Origin: Tethya wilhelma
Taxonomy: Eukaryota > Porifera > Demospongiae > Tethyida > Tethyidae
Reading direction: 5' to 3'
NCBI GenBank assembly: GCA_964030475.1
Contig: CAXIPT010000005.1
Location: 5,175,132 to 5,239,131, forward strand
Length of the DNA: 64,000 nucleotides
Positions 1-11,500 of the stretch are shown here, piece by piece. The notes beneath the pieces were generated by a model. The model saw only the letters and a list, made by a program, of their open reading frames with translations. It was not told the DNA's origin and made no database searches. The first letter of the stretch is position 1. Every line of letters starts with the position of its first letter. The position numbers were made by a program, and so were the translations under genes.

Positions 1-980
1 CACACACACGTACACACACGTACACCATACAAGGAATCACCACTGAATACAATAATGTACTACAGTGATTAATTTTCATTTCTGGAAATCACAAATTCTC
101 AAACCAAACAACAAAACAGTGGCAGAAATCTAACTTACATGTTTGCTGTCTTTAAGGGTACAAGGTAGACTGACAGAAGAGTCTGGAAGAGAGAGAGAAA
201 CAAAGATGGCATTGAACAACAAAGAAGAGTGCTTATACTCACACACTCATAACAGTCTAATGAGCCACTTTCCTAATATCTCCCAGAAAATATTACAAGA
301 ACATTATCATATTAACAAGGGTAACCACAATCGATGGCTTACAATAAATTGTCTAACTTTGAACAACAAAGTGAACTAGAGGGTGCGCTTCAGTGGGAGG
401 CCATGCAGTACATGCATGTTATGATGAATGGGGTGATTACTGTGGAATGGTGTGTTTGAAGTTACACAGCTTACATAACCTATGCAACAAAAACATACTG
501 GTAGCTTTACTGTTTCATACAGAGGTACATGGGTATCACGTGAATACAATGCCTTGGAAACCCATACAACTGGACAGCTGTTTCTTTCAGTAGGCAAATT
601 TAAAGCAAACTACACCAACCATTAGTACTGGAGTGTGTGTACACAACACACACACGATGGAGCTCCATTAAAGAGAGCTCTTACAAAACATCAACACACT
701 TAACTCTCTTATACTCTTCTCTGTCTCCCTCACACACACACACTGAGCAATTAACAATGTTTGTATGCCTCTAATGGCCTAAACTGGACTACTGAAGTTA
801 TGCAACTTCCAAAACAGAATCCACACTAATGTACATGGTACAATAGGGACCGAGATCATGCTGTATGTATACATACTTGTAATGGGATAGAAATACTGAC
901 TATAGTGACTATAGCTGCAGCTGTGACCATGTTGACAACATGGAAGGTACACAAACACATCACACACACACGTAGGAACT
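1..980. other. Presumed intron of the PIX-like gene; no gene seen
   Basis: This stretch is AT-rich with CA runs and stop-dense short ORFs on both strands. It should lie inside the PIX-like gene, since DH, PH and later exons are missing, but I cannot recognise an exon here. Confidence 0.4.
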
Positions 981-983
981 AAC

Positions 984-1305
984 ATGCAAGTCTTGAACGT
1001 ATGTTCTCTCTGAGTCCAAGATGTCCTTCACCACCAGCTTATAATAATGGTGCTCACCGCCTTCTTGGTCTGCTGCTGGGTTGTTCGGATCTGAGCAAAT
1101 TTAATGCACAGAGAACATAAATCTTAAAATTTCTGAAGACAATTGCATATACTGTACCTCCTGAAAATTCTTCCACATAGTTTCCTGGGAACCAGCCAAC
1201 TTTGTCGTTGCAGACTCCTTCCCACCATCCCCCATCTACGATCTTAGTGACTGTTACCAGGTCTCCCTTTTCAAATTGAAGCTGGAAGGGAAAGAGAGAG
1301 AGAGA

Positions 1306-1351
<46 letters not shown>

Positions 1352-1494
1352 NGTGTGACAGTGTGATGGTGTGTGCCTCTCACCTCATCATCATTGGTGC
1401 CACTAAAAGCGTACAGAGCTCTCACAATGTGTGTCCCATTGGTCTCGGCCTCCTCCCCTTCATCATCTCCTCCGCTGCTGTTACCGGTCGACAT
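984..1494 (-). CDS. ARHGEF7-like: PIX-type Rho guanine nucleotide exchange factor (ARHGEF6/7-like), 5' exons
   Basis: Three spliced exons are readable: 1494-1384, 1281-1158 and 1090-984, with GT-AG junctions and matching phases. They encode an acidic N-terminus, then one SH3 domain (VRALYAF, GGWWEGVCNDKVGWFPGNYV), then the start of a DH domain (YYKLVVKDILDSERTYVQDL). SH3 followed directly by DH with this wording is the layout of alpha/beta-PIX, which activates Rac/Cdc42 and binds PAK through the SH3. The first intron carries a (CT)n tract ending in an N. The rest of the DH, the PH and C-terminal regions must lie left of the window; I see no convincing exon in 1-980. An upstream non-coding exon is possible, because a good acceptor (tttcatcccag) ends at 1534. 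Confidence 0.8.
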
Positions 1495-1837
1495 CGTACC
1501 ATTCTTGGTCAGTTTCAAACCCATTCCAAGATCTGGGATGAAACAAACATCAGCAAATGAGTATTCCAAGCACCATGAAATACTGTATAGCTACAAATTT
1601 TCGTGGCAAAGATGGTTTGTAAAAAGCCTNCAACCAGTCTACACGAACGCATCGTAATTGTGGGTGTGTCAATTTTTGCTGCCCTTCACGTCACGTAAAA
1701 TTTTGCACAGAGCTTATTACGTCACGTAGTACTAAACGCGCGCATGCTAAATTATTCATATTACATCATTGCAAACTACGTTGACTGATGACGTCAAAAG
1801 GAAGGCACTTGGAAGATAATAGGACCTTTTCAGGATT
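1495..1837. promoter_or_regulatory. Putative divergent promoter with CRE and CACGT-type sites
   Basis: It lies upstream of the PIX-like start (1494, minus). It contains a perfect CRE palindrome TGACGTCA at 1789-1796, two TCACGTCACGT/TACGTCACGT-like clusters around 1689-1730 and a short CpG-containing stretch. These are typical CREB/ATF and bHLH motifs. Their use here is inference from position. Confidence 0.45.
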
Positions 1838-2533
1838 TTGCAACGGTATATCTCCTCCGTAGTTTTACCTGCATGCTTCTCACTTGGAATACTTGTGGTT
1901 CAGGATGGAATGTGCATGCACAGCAAGTCTTATGAGCTAGAAAGACTTTGCACATGGTTGCCCAAAAATTCCAAGTTACCGCATCAAGAAAGTTCACTGA
2001 ACATCACTCAGATAAAATTTGTGTATCTCCAGATAAGACTAGAGTATGGGCACAGAATAAGTTCTGCTAAAAGTACAGTGTTTTACAAGCAGCGTGGTGC
2101 TTGTCTGATGTCAATAGCTCGAGGTAAGCGTGTTCAGTAGATCAGTAAAGTACCGCATTTCTAGCGGTTTTTGACTAGTAATTTTAGCTATATAGTTTTA
2201 GTTACTGGAATACTACTACAGTATATTATACTGCTAGATGTAAGTTACAAACTGGTAGAGTATGGATGCCCTCAGTACTTTTGCACCATGCTGCCCAAAA
2301 AATCAAAGTCGTCTGGTCCATTTTATCGCTACACGGTAGAAATTCAACTTGAAGACAATTTAGACTCTGTATTCCTGTTAAAAATTACATTCTTATAACA
2401 AATATAGCTCTAAGAACTATAGGTACTTCTTTTCTGGCTGTTTCTCTTGTGTTGTCATCACTTCCATGTGCTTGGCCACCATTTTGTTTAACTTCCGGGT
2501 GGAAATTAATTAAGGATGCGTTCGTGTAGACTG
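1838..2533 (+). other. Unassigned stretch, possible 5' exons of the CTC1-like gene
   Basis: An open frame on the plus strand runs from about 1838 and ends at a plausible donor (cga|ggtaagcg, about 2123). A second open stretch lies at 2171-2398. Both contain a similar short segment (LCTWLPKNSK and FCTMLPKKSK), so one may be a degenerate duplicate of the other. I do not recognise a domain. Position suggests 5' exons of the gene ending at 4157, but the intervening repeat at 2534-3123 makes a continuous model uncertain. Confidence 0.25.
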
Positions 2534-3123
2534 AACTGGCAGTATAAATGTCAAAATAAACTGTCTAGAATTTGATTTTTTTTACCCTTTTGAATGGTCA
2601 TGTCTCACAGTAGAGACATTTGCTTTACTTAGTGGAGCACTCTGAACATGTATACATGTCAATAAACATGCATATATGATATGTAGAATGGTACGCGTAT
2701 TATATTATGACACATGATGACAACTAGGTGTCAGTGCATGTCTTTTCGGATCTATTCATTTGGATCATATTAATGTTAGTAGTGATTTATGATATATAAG
2801 AGCCATCTCAAGTGATTGCATATTGAACTCACGTACACTGACTGCCCAGGTTTGAATCCAGCATGCTAGTCTAATTTTGTTTTACTTTCTTTGCATCTAA
2901 ATTGATTATAATAGTGATGCGTGACCTAATAAGATAATTGCTGTATTGATCATGTACAATTGTTATATAGCTGCTGTGAAAATATTTTTTGTACAATGCA
3001 GCAGAAAAAAATTAATATGAAACTACCTTAATTTACATTGCATGCATGCACATCAAATATCAAAATTGTGTAAAATTTGAAAGCTAAAATAAAAGATTCC
3101 ACCCTCGAGAGGCTGTATTTTAT
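2534..3123 (+). repeat. Dispersed repeat copy 1 (inverted relative to 10955-11563)
   Basis: The reverse complement of this about 590-bp block matches 10955-11563 almost end to end: it starts at aactggcagtataaatgtca and ends at the gattccaccctcgagaggct segment. Small indels separate the copies; this copy lacks about 30 bp around 2870. The first exon of the CTC1-like gene that I can define begins only about 50 bp after its right edge. It is probably a non-autonomous transposable element. No coding capacity is seen. Confidence 0.8.
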
Positions 3124-3171
3124 CATAGATAATATACTCTATGATTTTNATGGTGTGGAGGCTTTCTCTAG

Positions 3172-4157
3172 CATTTCGAGTCCAGCAGACTCATCTTTGG
3201 TTACTCATGAAATGTTGAATCTTCCCACGACCCATCTTGGTTCGATGATGGAGAATCTTGTGAGAGGGAGTTTACCAGGAAGTGTTGTTTGCATCGTGGG
3301 CAAGTTTGTGCAAGTGCTTCGTTTGAGTGTCCAGTACAAGTGTTTGGGGTGTCAGAGCACCGTTGTCAATGGCAGCTGCATGACCTCCTGCTTGAAGAGA
3401 AAACACGTCCTCAAATCAGAAGGAAGGTAAAAACAGTATGTTTATAATAATAATGTTATTATAATGTAGGTTAAACTGTTGTGGGATGTTGGCAAGATTT
3501 GTGGCATTCTCAAAATCTGAATTAAAAAAGTTTGACATAGAGAAGAAAGAAATTCTAATTTGATTTGTCAGTTGCTTAAAAATTTTGCCCAATTTTTCTT
3601 CTCTGCATGTGTGTTTTTAGGGTCATCATTGAAGATGGAAGTGGAGAAGGTCACGTGTATGTTAATGATGGTGTTCTCAGAGAGACCATTGGAGTGTCAG
3701 CATCAGAGTGGGGAGAGCTGTGTGACATTGTTGAACAGATAGGACAAGTGGTGTACAGCGGAAGATCAAGTTTTGACAAGGTAAGACTTTGATCATGATT
3801 GAGTTAGCTAACTCTTAGCAGACTATTTTATATTTAAGTCACATCTTTATACAGCTTCAATCTGCTGAACATGAGCCTGGCAACAGATTTTCCCTAGTAC
3901 ACAAAGCTCAAGATAAGATTTCTAGATTTGTTTCATTACCATCGTTTCATCGAACAGTCAAACTTTTCTGCCAGCCATTTGTGAGTCAAGCGGAGCTGAA
4001 GGAGTGTGTCATAGGACAAAAAAGGCAAACTCTGAGACAATACAGCACATTGGCTCTTCCTCGACTGCAACTAAGAGCCATTGCAGTTGTCGATTTGAAC
4101 AGTAGTCATGTGATTTCAAGAGAATGCGAACAGCTACTTCAAGTACTGAATAAATAA
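3172..4157 (+). CDS. CTC1: CTC1-like CST telomere-maintenance protein, C-terminal OB-fold exons
   Basis: Three exons, 3172-3426, 3621-3780 and 3855-4157, join in phase and end at TAA. The first has a beta-strand OB-like segment (SVVCIVGKFVQVLRLSVQYK) followed by a CxxC...C...C cluster (CLGC, then GSCMTSC) that could be a zinc ribbon. The second (EDGSGEGHVYVND, EWGELCDIVEQIGQ) resembles the OB fold after the ribbon in CTC1. CTC1 with STN1/TEN1 binds telomeric ssDNA and controls C-strand fill-in by polymerase alpha. Only about the last 240 residues are visible. A large N-terminal part should exist but I cannot place it, and a repeat sits just upstream. RPA1-like proteins are the main alternative. 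Confidence 0.55.
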
Positions 4158-4301
4158 CTACATGAAAACTATAATTTTGAATAATTAATTAAATTAAACC
4201 ACTAATATAATCTCATAAATAATACATTGGCATGGTATTATATGTGTCATAAACAAAAAATTAATTAACAAATAAACAACCAAAAAAAAAAAAAACTGAA
4301 C
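4158..4301. terminator. Shared 3' intergenic gap between CTC1-like and HSDL1
   Basis: The two genes end tail to tail 144 bp apart. The gap is AT-rich, with an AATAAA-containing stretch (aataaataac, aataaacaac) and a poly-A run at 4282-4295, so polyadenylation signals for both directions probably sit here. Confidence 0.4.
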
Positions 4302-7300
4302 CTAATCAGAGTCACGGTTTTCCCGTTGGTTCTCTGAGTGAAACGACACTCGTGCTACACTGGGCGTTACCATCACTCGAGAGTATTTCCTTAAAAAAGT
4401 CGGAGTCTGCGGTCTGCCTAGACTACCTGCTGAGTCAGCAGTTGCCGATCTTTGTGGAATCGTTAAACTATCGCCAACTGAAGAAAACCTAAACACGTCC
4501 GTTGAGCCAGGCTCTGGTGGAGGTGCCGACAGGGGAGTTGAAGTGGTGGGTGAAGGGTGCTCAGGTATTGATGTGTTGAAACTGCCGTGGGAACTACTAG
4601 TACCACCAGTCGAACTCCGATTGGGAGTGAGACCCATGCCACTTTCTTCGCGACTCACCCTTCGCAGGGCAGGAGGTTGAAATGCAGAAGCCGAAGACGG
4701 ATCGAGGGTAGCTTTTTTGAGTTGCTCGGTGGATGGTATTCTACGATGAGGACTGGGGGTACGTCTAAGAAAGAGGTCGGAGTATCGGTTGCTGGACATG
4801 GAAGATCCTCGCCCCCTTGGGATGTAATCGTTGAATTTCTTTCGAGTGAACACTTTAACATTTCTCCTCCCTCGTGATTCCTCGAGACTCTTTATCCTCG
4901 TTTGACTGTTGAAATAGATCATGAGACGAGTCCACAACCAACGGGGAAAGCACGTACACAACCAACTCTAAAATCGAATAAAAAGTAGGTCAACAAGGTT
5001 AGTTTCCCCCCGCCTGTTTAGTCATAGGGTAAATCCTTACCTGTAGTGCATGTGGCCAGTAACCACACGTCCTGTTTGTTACACCGAGAGTTGTGAGAGC
5101 ATGTCTGACGTAGGTGATGGGAGAAGGAATGAAGAGAGTTGGGGACATTTTCTCCTTGGTCACATAGCCAGGAAAGAGAGTCTGAAGAGGGGGGAAATGA
5201 AGCAGTAAAATGAATTAAAGGAACTGTGTCACTATAGTATAAGCGCTGTTTTGTTACTAAAAATAAAATGTGTGAAGTTTTATGACATTTTTTGTTTTGT
5301 TTTTAGCGCAATCTGGGTACCACGTCCGGATACTGACTATGTGTACGTGTGTGTATTACACGTTTGTCAATAAAAACATCACGCATTTTATTTTTGGTAA
5401 CAAAACAGTGCTTATATGGTGACACAGTTCCTTTAATGCTCAAATAATATACTCTTGATGCTACAATTGTTGCATGGCTACTAAACAAACTGCATTGTGA
5501 TACACATCCTACTGTTGTTGCCTCATTCACCTGAACAATGACACCCCTGTGCCGATTCTCGTAGTCAAGTGTCTGAGAAAACATGTCCATGTAGGCCTAA
5601 CAGAGAAAGAATTAACAAGATTATGTGTTTGAACAGAGATGGTCTTGATTCCAGCCCCCTAGCAATTAGTAACAAGCATGATTCTCCCTTTATGAGGATG
5701 GAGGGGGCCTGGGAACAAAAGTATTAAACTAAAAGTGGAGAAACAGTTTTCTTTCTACTACTGTATAGCGGGAAATTTTCATATTTTTCGAATGCCTTTC
5801 GAATATACGAAAATTAAAACTGCGAAAATTTAACTTCCGCATTTACTTTATACGAGCGCGTGCTGCGTATACGAAATTAAAACTACGAAAAATTTTTCTG
5901 GCGCATTTATACGAAATTTTACACCAACAAAAATTTCCCGCTATACAGTATACGACGGTTTGTCACACTTCCCTTATCTTTTTATAATACCCTTGATACA
6001 AAGAAACCACTTAAATATGAGCTGCACCCCTTTTAATTACGTACTCTTGCTGGGAATGAGGCTAGAAAAACTATAGTCTTGCTCCCAAGCTCAGTATTAG
6101 CAGAGGAGGAGCCTGGGAACAAGGCCAGTGACACCATACTAAGTTCCTCAACACGTGTTTCCATTCAACTGACCATGGTGGCTGTGTAGTTGGTGAGGAG
6201 TGGGATGGGAGACGTGCAGCTGGCAATGGAGCACACGTTGATGATAACACCTTTCCTCCTCTGCACCATCTGTGGTAAGAGCATGTGAACCATGGCCGTA
6301 GGAGCAGCTACGTTCTCATCAATGAGCTGCCACAGTCTCTGGTGTGGCAACAGAGCAAAGTATTGAGGATGGTCGTATCTAACGGCAACATTATTAACTG
6401 GAGGAAAAAACAAACAAACAAAAAAACAACAAAAACCAAAAACCTTAAATGGATATTTTGATCTTGTTAACTATGTAAGTTTATCTGGTTTGAGAATACC
6501 CGTAGAAAAAAATTGAAAAATATCCAACCGATTTCAACATTTCAAGCACGATTTATTGGAAAGCGCTCGTTCTCCCAGTTCTTTTGATTGCTTTTCCAAC
6601 CATACCAGTCAAAAGTTAGCTATTTTGTCCCATAAGAAAAGTATTGCATGAATCTCATTATTTCACTTCTGGCGGCATTCTCAAACCAGACAGACTTTAG
6701 TGAGTGTGGTTACCTAGTATTCCAATTTCACATCCCATCATGGCTTCTTCGATCTCATGAAACACTCGGGGACCAAGAGAGAAGTCAGCGTGGATGCCAT
6801 AGGCTTGAACACTGTATCTTGATTCTACATTCAAGGAAAGTAGGAAATTATGACCAGTTTCAGATTTAGGGGGAAAAAAGAAAAAAAAACATGGTCCATG
6901 TGAGTCTCGAACTCACGACCTTCGCGTTATCAGCACGACACTCTACCGACTGAGCTAATGGACCTGTTGACACACACCATTAGAGAATTAAAGAGTCACT
7001 TACGCAAATCACTGATAATGTTAACCAGATCTTCATAGCTTCTGCTAATAATGATCACGTTCAGCTTTCTTCTAGCAAACTGCATTAAGATACAATCAGG
7101 ATAAACATCTAGTGCAGATCTAGGTCCACCAAGAACTAACTTCGTGGGCATATGCCAATCCTATGCCTGACGTACCACCCGTTATGACCACCCACTTTCC
7201 GAACTTCTGCTTCAGATCACAGGTGCTGTAGTTTCCCCACGGAAGAACGTACGTTCTAACTCCACTAAAGCAGTTCAGAATCACACCTGCCACTCTCGTA

Positions 7301-7398
7301 GCTCCGTAAAGCACTCCAGTATAGAAGAGTCCCTCCAAGGCATAGTTTACAGGTCTGAGGAGCTCCTCAAACAGTTTATAAACATTTCCATCAGCCAT
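4302..7398 (-). CDS. HSDL1: HSDL1-like hydroxysteroid dehydrogenase-like protein with long C-terminal tail
   Basis: Seven exons (7398-7141, 7079-7004, 6824-6714, 6397-6174, 5596-5531, 5181-5041, 4967-4302) join in phase to about 513 aa. They give an N-terminal hydrophobic segment, the NAD(P)-binding loop TGGTSGIG, the NNVAV motif, and a C-terminal part (GYWPHALQ, FPRWLWTRL) closest to HSDL1 in the HSD17B3/12 group of short-chain dehydrogenases. The active-site tetrad position reads YTATM across the exon 4/5 junction: Tyr is kept but the catalytic Lys is Met. Vertebrate HSDL1 is also considered inactive, from loss of the Tyr. About 180 extra residues rich in Ser/Pro/Arg follow the usual end. 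The gene starts 105 bp from UQCRH, head to head. A tRNA gene fills intron 2. Confidence 0.82.
5215..5436. mobile_element. TTAA-flanked palindromic MITE, copy 1
   Basis: It lies in the intron between HSDL1 exons 5 and 6. The ends are inverted: AGGAACTGTGTCACtata at the left and tatggTGACACAGTTCCT at the right, each flanked by TTAA. Inner parts are also complementary (GTTTTGTTACTAAAAATAAAAT against ATTTTATTTTTGGTAACAAAAC). A second copy is at 56892-57118. TTAA target duplication is the hallmark of piggyBac-type transposition; there is no transposase here. Confidence 0.8.
5759..5950. mobile_element. Palindromic MITE, 'GCGGGAAATTTT' type
   Basis: About 190 bp in an HSDL1 intron. It begins TACTGTATAGCGGGAAATTTT and ends with the reverse complement AAATTTCCCGCTATACAGTA. 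The interior is AT-rich and rich in CGAAAATT-type words. Related but diverged elements lie at 11812-11954 and 56141-56311. Confidence 0.7.
6892..6964 (-). tRNA. trnI-GAU: tRNA-Ile (anticodon GAU)
   Basis: The minus strand folds as a canonical tRNA. The 7-bp acceptor stem is GGTCCAT/ATGGACC with discriminator A. The D arm is GCTC...GAGT. The anticodon loop CTGATAA carries GAT in the stem TCGTG/CGCGA. The T arm is GTGAG-TTCGAGA-CTCAC. Both box A (TAGCTCAGTCGG) and box B (AGTTCGAGACT) are intact, there is no intron, and runs of T follow on the transcribed strand as a Pol III terminator. The gene sits inside the 179-bp intron 2 of HSDL1 on the same strand. Confidence 0.95.
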
Positions 7399-7503
7399 AA
7401 TAGTCGTCCCAATTCCAAATATAGCGCACCAGGGATGACGTAAAATGACCACGTGCGCGGGTCTGCAAACTGTAAGGTCAAAGGTCGATATACTGCTTAA
7501 AAA
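7399..7503. promoter_or_regulatory. 105-bp bidirectional promoter of HSDL1 and UQCRH
   Basis: Only 105 bp separate the two start codons. It contains TGACGTAA (7436-7443, CRE-like), CCACGTGCGCGGG (E-box/NRF1-like, about 7450) and no clear TATA box. That composition is usual for divergent housekeeping promoters; activity is inferred. Confidence 0.6.
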
Positions 7504-8048
7504 ATGGCGGAGGCTGAACAGTTTGTAGATGCGCCTGCTACTGAAGACGAGGTGAGTTTTGCATAGAGTATAGTATTTCAATCAATAAACTTTCATGTGT
7601 GCTTACTTAATGTGAAACAACATATGTTCAGGCTGTCAAGAATTAGCGGAAACTACTTTTTTCCATGTGTACACCCATCATGTCAATGAAATGGTTTGTT
7701 TTTGATAGGTTGAAGAGGAGGAGGAAGAAGACGACCCTCAGGAAGTACTCCAAGAGAAATGCTCAGAGACAGCTAGCTGTACCAAACTAAAGGAGGTCTT
7801 TGATGAGTGTGAGTCGAGAGTCAACTCCAAGACTAGCACGACGGAAACTTGTACTCAGGAGATAATGGATTTTGTGCACTGTGTGGATCATTGTGTAAGT
7901 TGGTACTAGTGAAGCACTGAGTGTTTTTTGTTTGGGTTTTTCTTCTTTTTTAACAGTAGCAGTAGTGCTAAGTGACATGTTGGATCTCATCAGATTCTGT
8001 TTCTGTTTTTTATAGGTATCCAAGAACTTATTCTCACATCTCAAGTAG
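7504..8048 (+). CDS. UQCRH: Cytochrome b-c1 complex subunit 6 (hinge protein)
   Basis: Three exons (7504-7551, 7709-7894, 8016-8048) give an 88-aa protein. It has an acidic N-terminal stretch (DEVEEEEEEDDPQE) followed by the twin CX9C-like helical hairpin with cysteines in CSETASC, CESR, ETC and HCVDHC. This is the hinge subunit of mitochondrial complex III, which helps cytochrome c1 dock with cytochrome c in the intermembrane space. Length matches the family (about 90 aa). The start is the first ATG (aaaATGGCG). It shares a 105-bp upstream region with HSDL1 and runs tail to tail with DYNLT2B. Confidence 0.93.
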
Positions 8049-8572
8049 CATAAACCCTGACTACCAGAAATTGTGTATATTATATGTGTACATACTGTTA
8101 TTAGGAGCCGTCATTCTATTAGGTTAACCAATTTATTATTTGTATGCACACGATAATGTGACACTACAAAGATTGTCATTTTGAAGGTACATGTACATGT
8201 GTGCATAGCATATGACTGTTATTTATTGCTGTCAACTAACTTGAAGCTTGAGGCAAAGCTCAAAGTTTATAAAACTATCGAGGGAGAGTTCTATGATAGT
8301 AATTCACTATAAGACTCAGTCATGCATGTCAATTTATAAGTTGAATGTATAATAATTACTATAGCATGCAACATAAGTTACATAATGCTCAGATTTATTT
8401 TTAAAAATTATTATGAAAAGTGATACAGTGCCATCATAATTTATAGCTTGTATAACTAGTGGAGAGAAAAAAAAGAAGAAGAAAAAAACATGCATGAATA
8501 ATACGTTATGTGTCAGTATATAGTTCTGTAAGCTATGGTATAACCAGATCAAAGCACTATCATGAGCATCAC
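8049..8572. other. Intergenic, AT-rich; no gene seen
   Basis: This is the tail-to-tail gap between UQCRH and DYNLT2B. Only AT-rich sequence, a short ACATGTACATGT motif and polyadenylation-like words are seen. Confidence 0.5.
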
Positions 8573-11500
8573 TCAGTAGTAGTAGACACCATAGGCAGCA
8601 GCCACACAAAACAGTGTATCCTACATACATACATACATACATACATACATACATACATACATAATCATAGGGTTGTGATTTAAATTACACATGAGGTTAA
8701 ACATCATAGATTAACACACTTTGTATATATCATACCACTTACTGTCATGTAAATATCCTGTGCATAATTGTCAGTGTCCGAGTCCCAAAAGCACCTACAC
8801 CCCATCCTGGAAATGGCCAAGTAAGAGGAATATCAACTTGTGTATGTATAGTATTATATAGTGCAGGGCCCTGCATGCAGGCCTGCATCTCTTGACTTCT
8901 GTATGAACATGATAACCCCACAAATTGCACACTTCAAAATGACGTACTTTACTCCTTCTCCTCTCTGTTCTCCTATCACCACCTGAACAATGTACTTGTA
9001 CCGATCCAAATCAAGTTCTGTATAAAGGCATCATGCATGCAGAAAATTAATATTATTGTTAACACAAATTCTTGTAGTAATTAATACAAAAACATATAGA
9101 CGTGACATTGTACGTAATACTATAATTATAGTATTACTATAATTATAATGATAATATTAAACGTACAGCACTGCTTTAATTTGATATTGTACATAACTAT
9201 GACATTGCATGGATTATGTCTGACATGCACAAACATGCATCGGGGGAGAGCCTGGGAATTATCGAGGCTACGTGACTGCCGTGATCAACCTATTTAATTA
9301 TCACATTTCCTTGTTCTCATTCCTTGTTCCACAATTGCAATGTTTTTTTTTTTTGCTGCCATGCACTGCATAGAAACAATGTAATTTGTGTCTACATAGG
9401 CATGCATGCATGATCGACTTGTTACTGTAGAGAGAATCAGTTTATACAAGATAACAGTCATATTATATTGTGGACTTACCCACATAAGTAAATCAGCTAT
9501 ATATTAGGCAATAATAACAGACAGATGAGAGCATTTCTATTCAATGAGTCTGCATGACTCATAAACTACGGGGAAAAACTGTAATACTCACGTTCAACAA
9601 CTATAGTATTTGCATATAATTATACACAAAGCAGAAAACTAAATTTATAAATCCTTAAAGCTGAACATATAGCTCAAGCATGTTAATCGGGGTGTCCTCA
9701 TTTATTGTATCTTCATTTCCACATATTCGAACTTCAATATCATCAGATGTTGGCTGATTGAGTGCAACAGAGAACCAGGGAGGAGAGTTGAACCCACAAC
9801 AGTTTTCGCTGGAACACCCTTGACCATCCCAGAGTGGGTCATTGGGGTAGAGAAGAGATGAATCTATTCCAGGAGTGACATCTCTAGCAGTTTCACAGAA
9901 GTAGTTACTTCCAACAAATGAAGGACTGAATGCAGTGGGACAATCACCACAGGCAGCATTTGCACCGACAAGAGTCCAAATGTGAGAACGATTTCCAGGA
10001 CTTCCGTATGTCACAGAAACACCGTCTGCATAAGCATCATCAATTGTTCCACCTGCAAATTCATCAGGTGTATCAAACTGATAGCCAATGATTCGTCCAC
10101 AGACTTTGCTATATTGCATATCAGGTGGCGTAGAATAGAGAGTCGATGCACAGCCTCCAGAGTTAGAATTTGGTCGGCCACATACTCGCACATCACCACT
10201 TGCACTCGTATACTCTCTCCAGTTGGTAGGACACTGCATTGTATCATCACTCATATTGAGAAAACCAACACGATACCACAACCCATCTCCACATGCAGGA
10301 AGAGATATAGACTCTGATACAAGCAGCACAGTTGGTAAGAGCTCTTGCACAGAGGTTCGGAGATTGTTTAGAACCATTTCTCTTTCAAGGTCAGCAGGAC
10401 AGATTCTTCCATCATCAGTTCGTGGGATCACTGATGGAGGGAGAGAGAGGGGAAGGGTTTGCTGTTGAGATGAGACTACTGGCAGTAGAATGGAGATAGT
10501 AACAAGAGACAGCTGTACAATATACATGACTATGAGAGCCCTGTTTTGTCACTTCTTAGATAGTGAGCTATACACAAAGACTTGAAGCAGATTTGTACAG
10601 TAATATGCAATGAATTTATAGTCCCATGAGGCCAACCCACATGCATGGGAGAGACTTGACACTCAGACTGAAAGGAAACATATTAATGTCATAAGAATGC
10701 GGAATATGCGGCAACAAAGCAGACAGATTAGTAATTTGCACCATATACTCAAAACTTTGCCGCAAAAATTTGTGTAGTTTTCTGCATGCATGAGCAGACA
10801 TTAAACACCATTTGTATGCACATGCAAGTACACAAAGCAATACATAATTTTGGTGAGAATGTTTGACCATGCAATTGCTATGGGGCCATTTTGCAAATCA
10901 GTGGTCAAACGTTACCTGTCGAGGAGGCCGAGTAATCATTTTTGGAAGATATTTCAATAAAATACAGTCTCTCTAGGGTGGAATCTTTTATTTTAGCTTT
11001 CAAATTTTACGCAATTTTGACATTTGATGTACATGCATGCAACGTAAATTAAGGTAGTATTTTTTCTACTGCATTGTACAAAAAATATTTGCACAGCAGC
11101 TATATAACAACTGTACATGATCAATACAGCAATTATCTTATTAGGTCACACATCACTATTCAGATGCAAAGAAAGTAAACAAAATTAGACTAGCAATGTG
11201 GCATGGTGGAAAAACTCTTGAGTGGATTCAAACCTGGGCAGTCAGTGTACGTGAGTTCAATATGCAATCACTTGAGATGGCTCTTATATATCATATTATC
11301 ACTACTAACATTATTATGATCCAATACCACAACGAATAGATCCGAAAAGACATGCACTGACACCTAGTTGTCATCATGTGTCATAATATAATACGCGTAC
11401 CATTCTATATATCATATATAGGTCTAAGCCATGCATGTTTATTGGCATGTATACATGTTCAGAGTGCTCCACTAAGTAAAGCAAATGTCTCTACTGTGAG

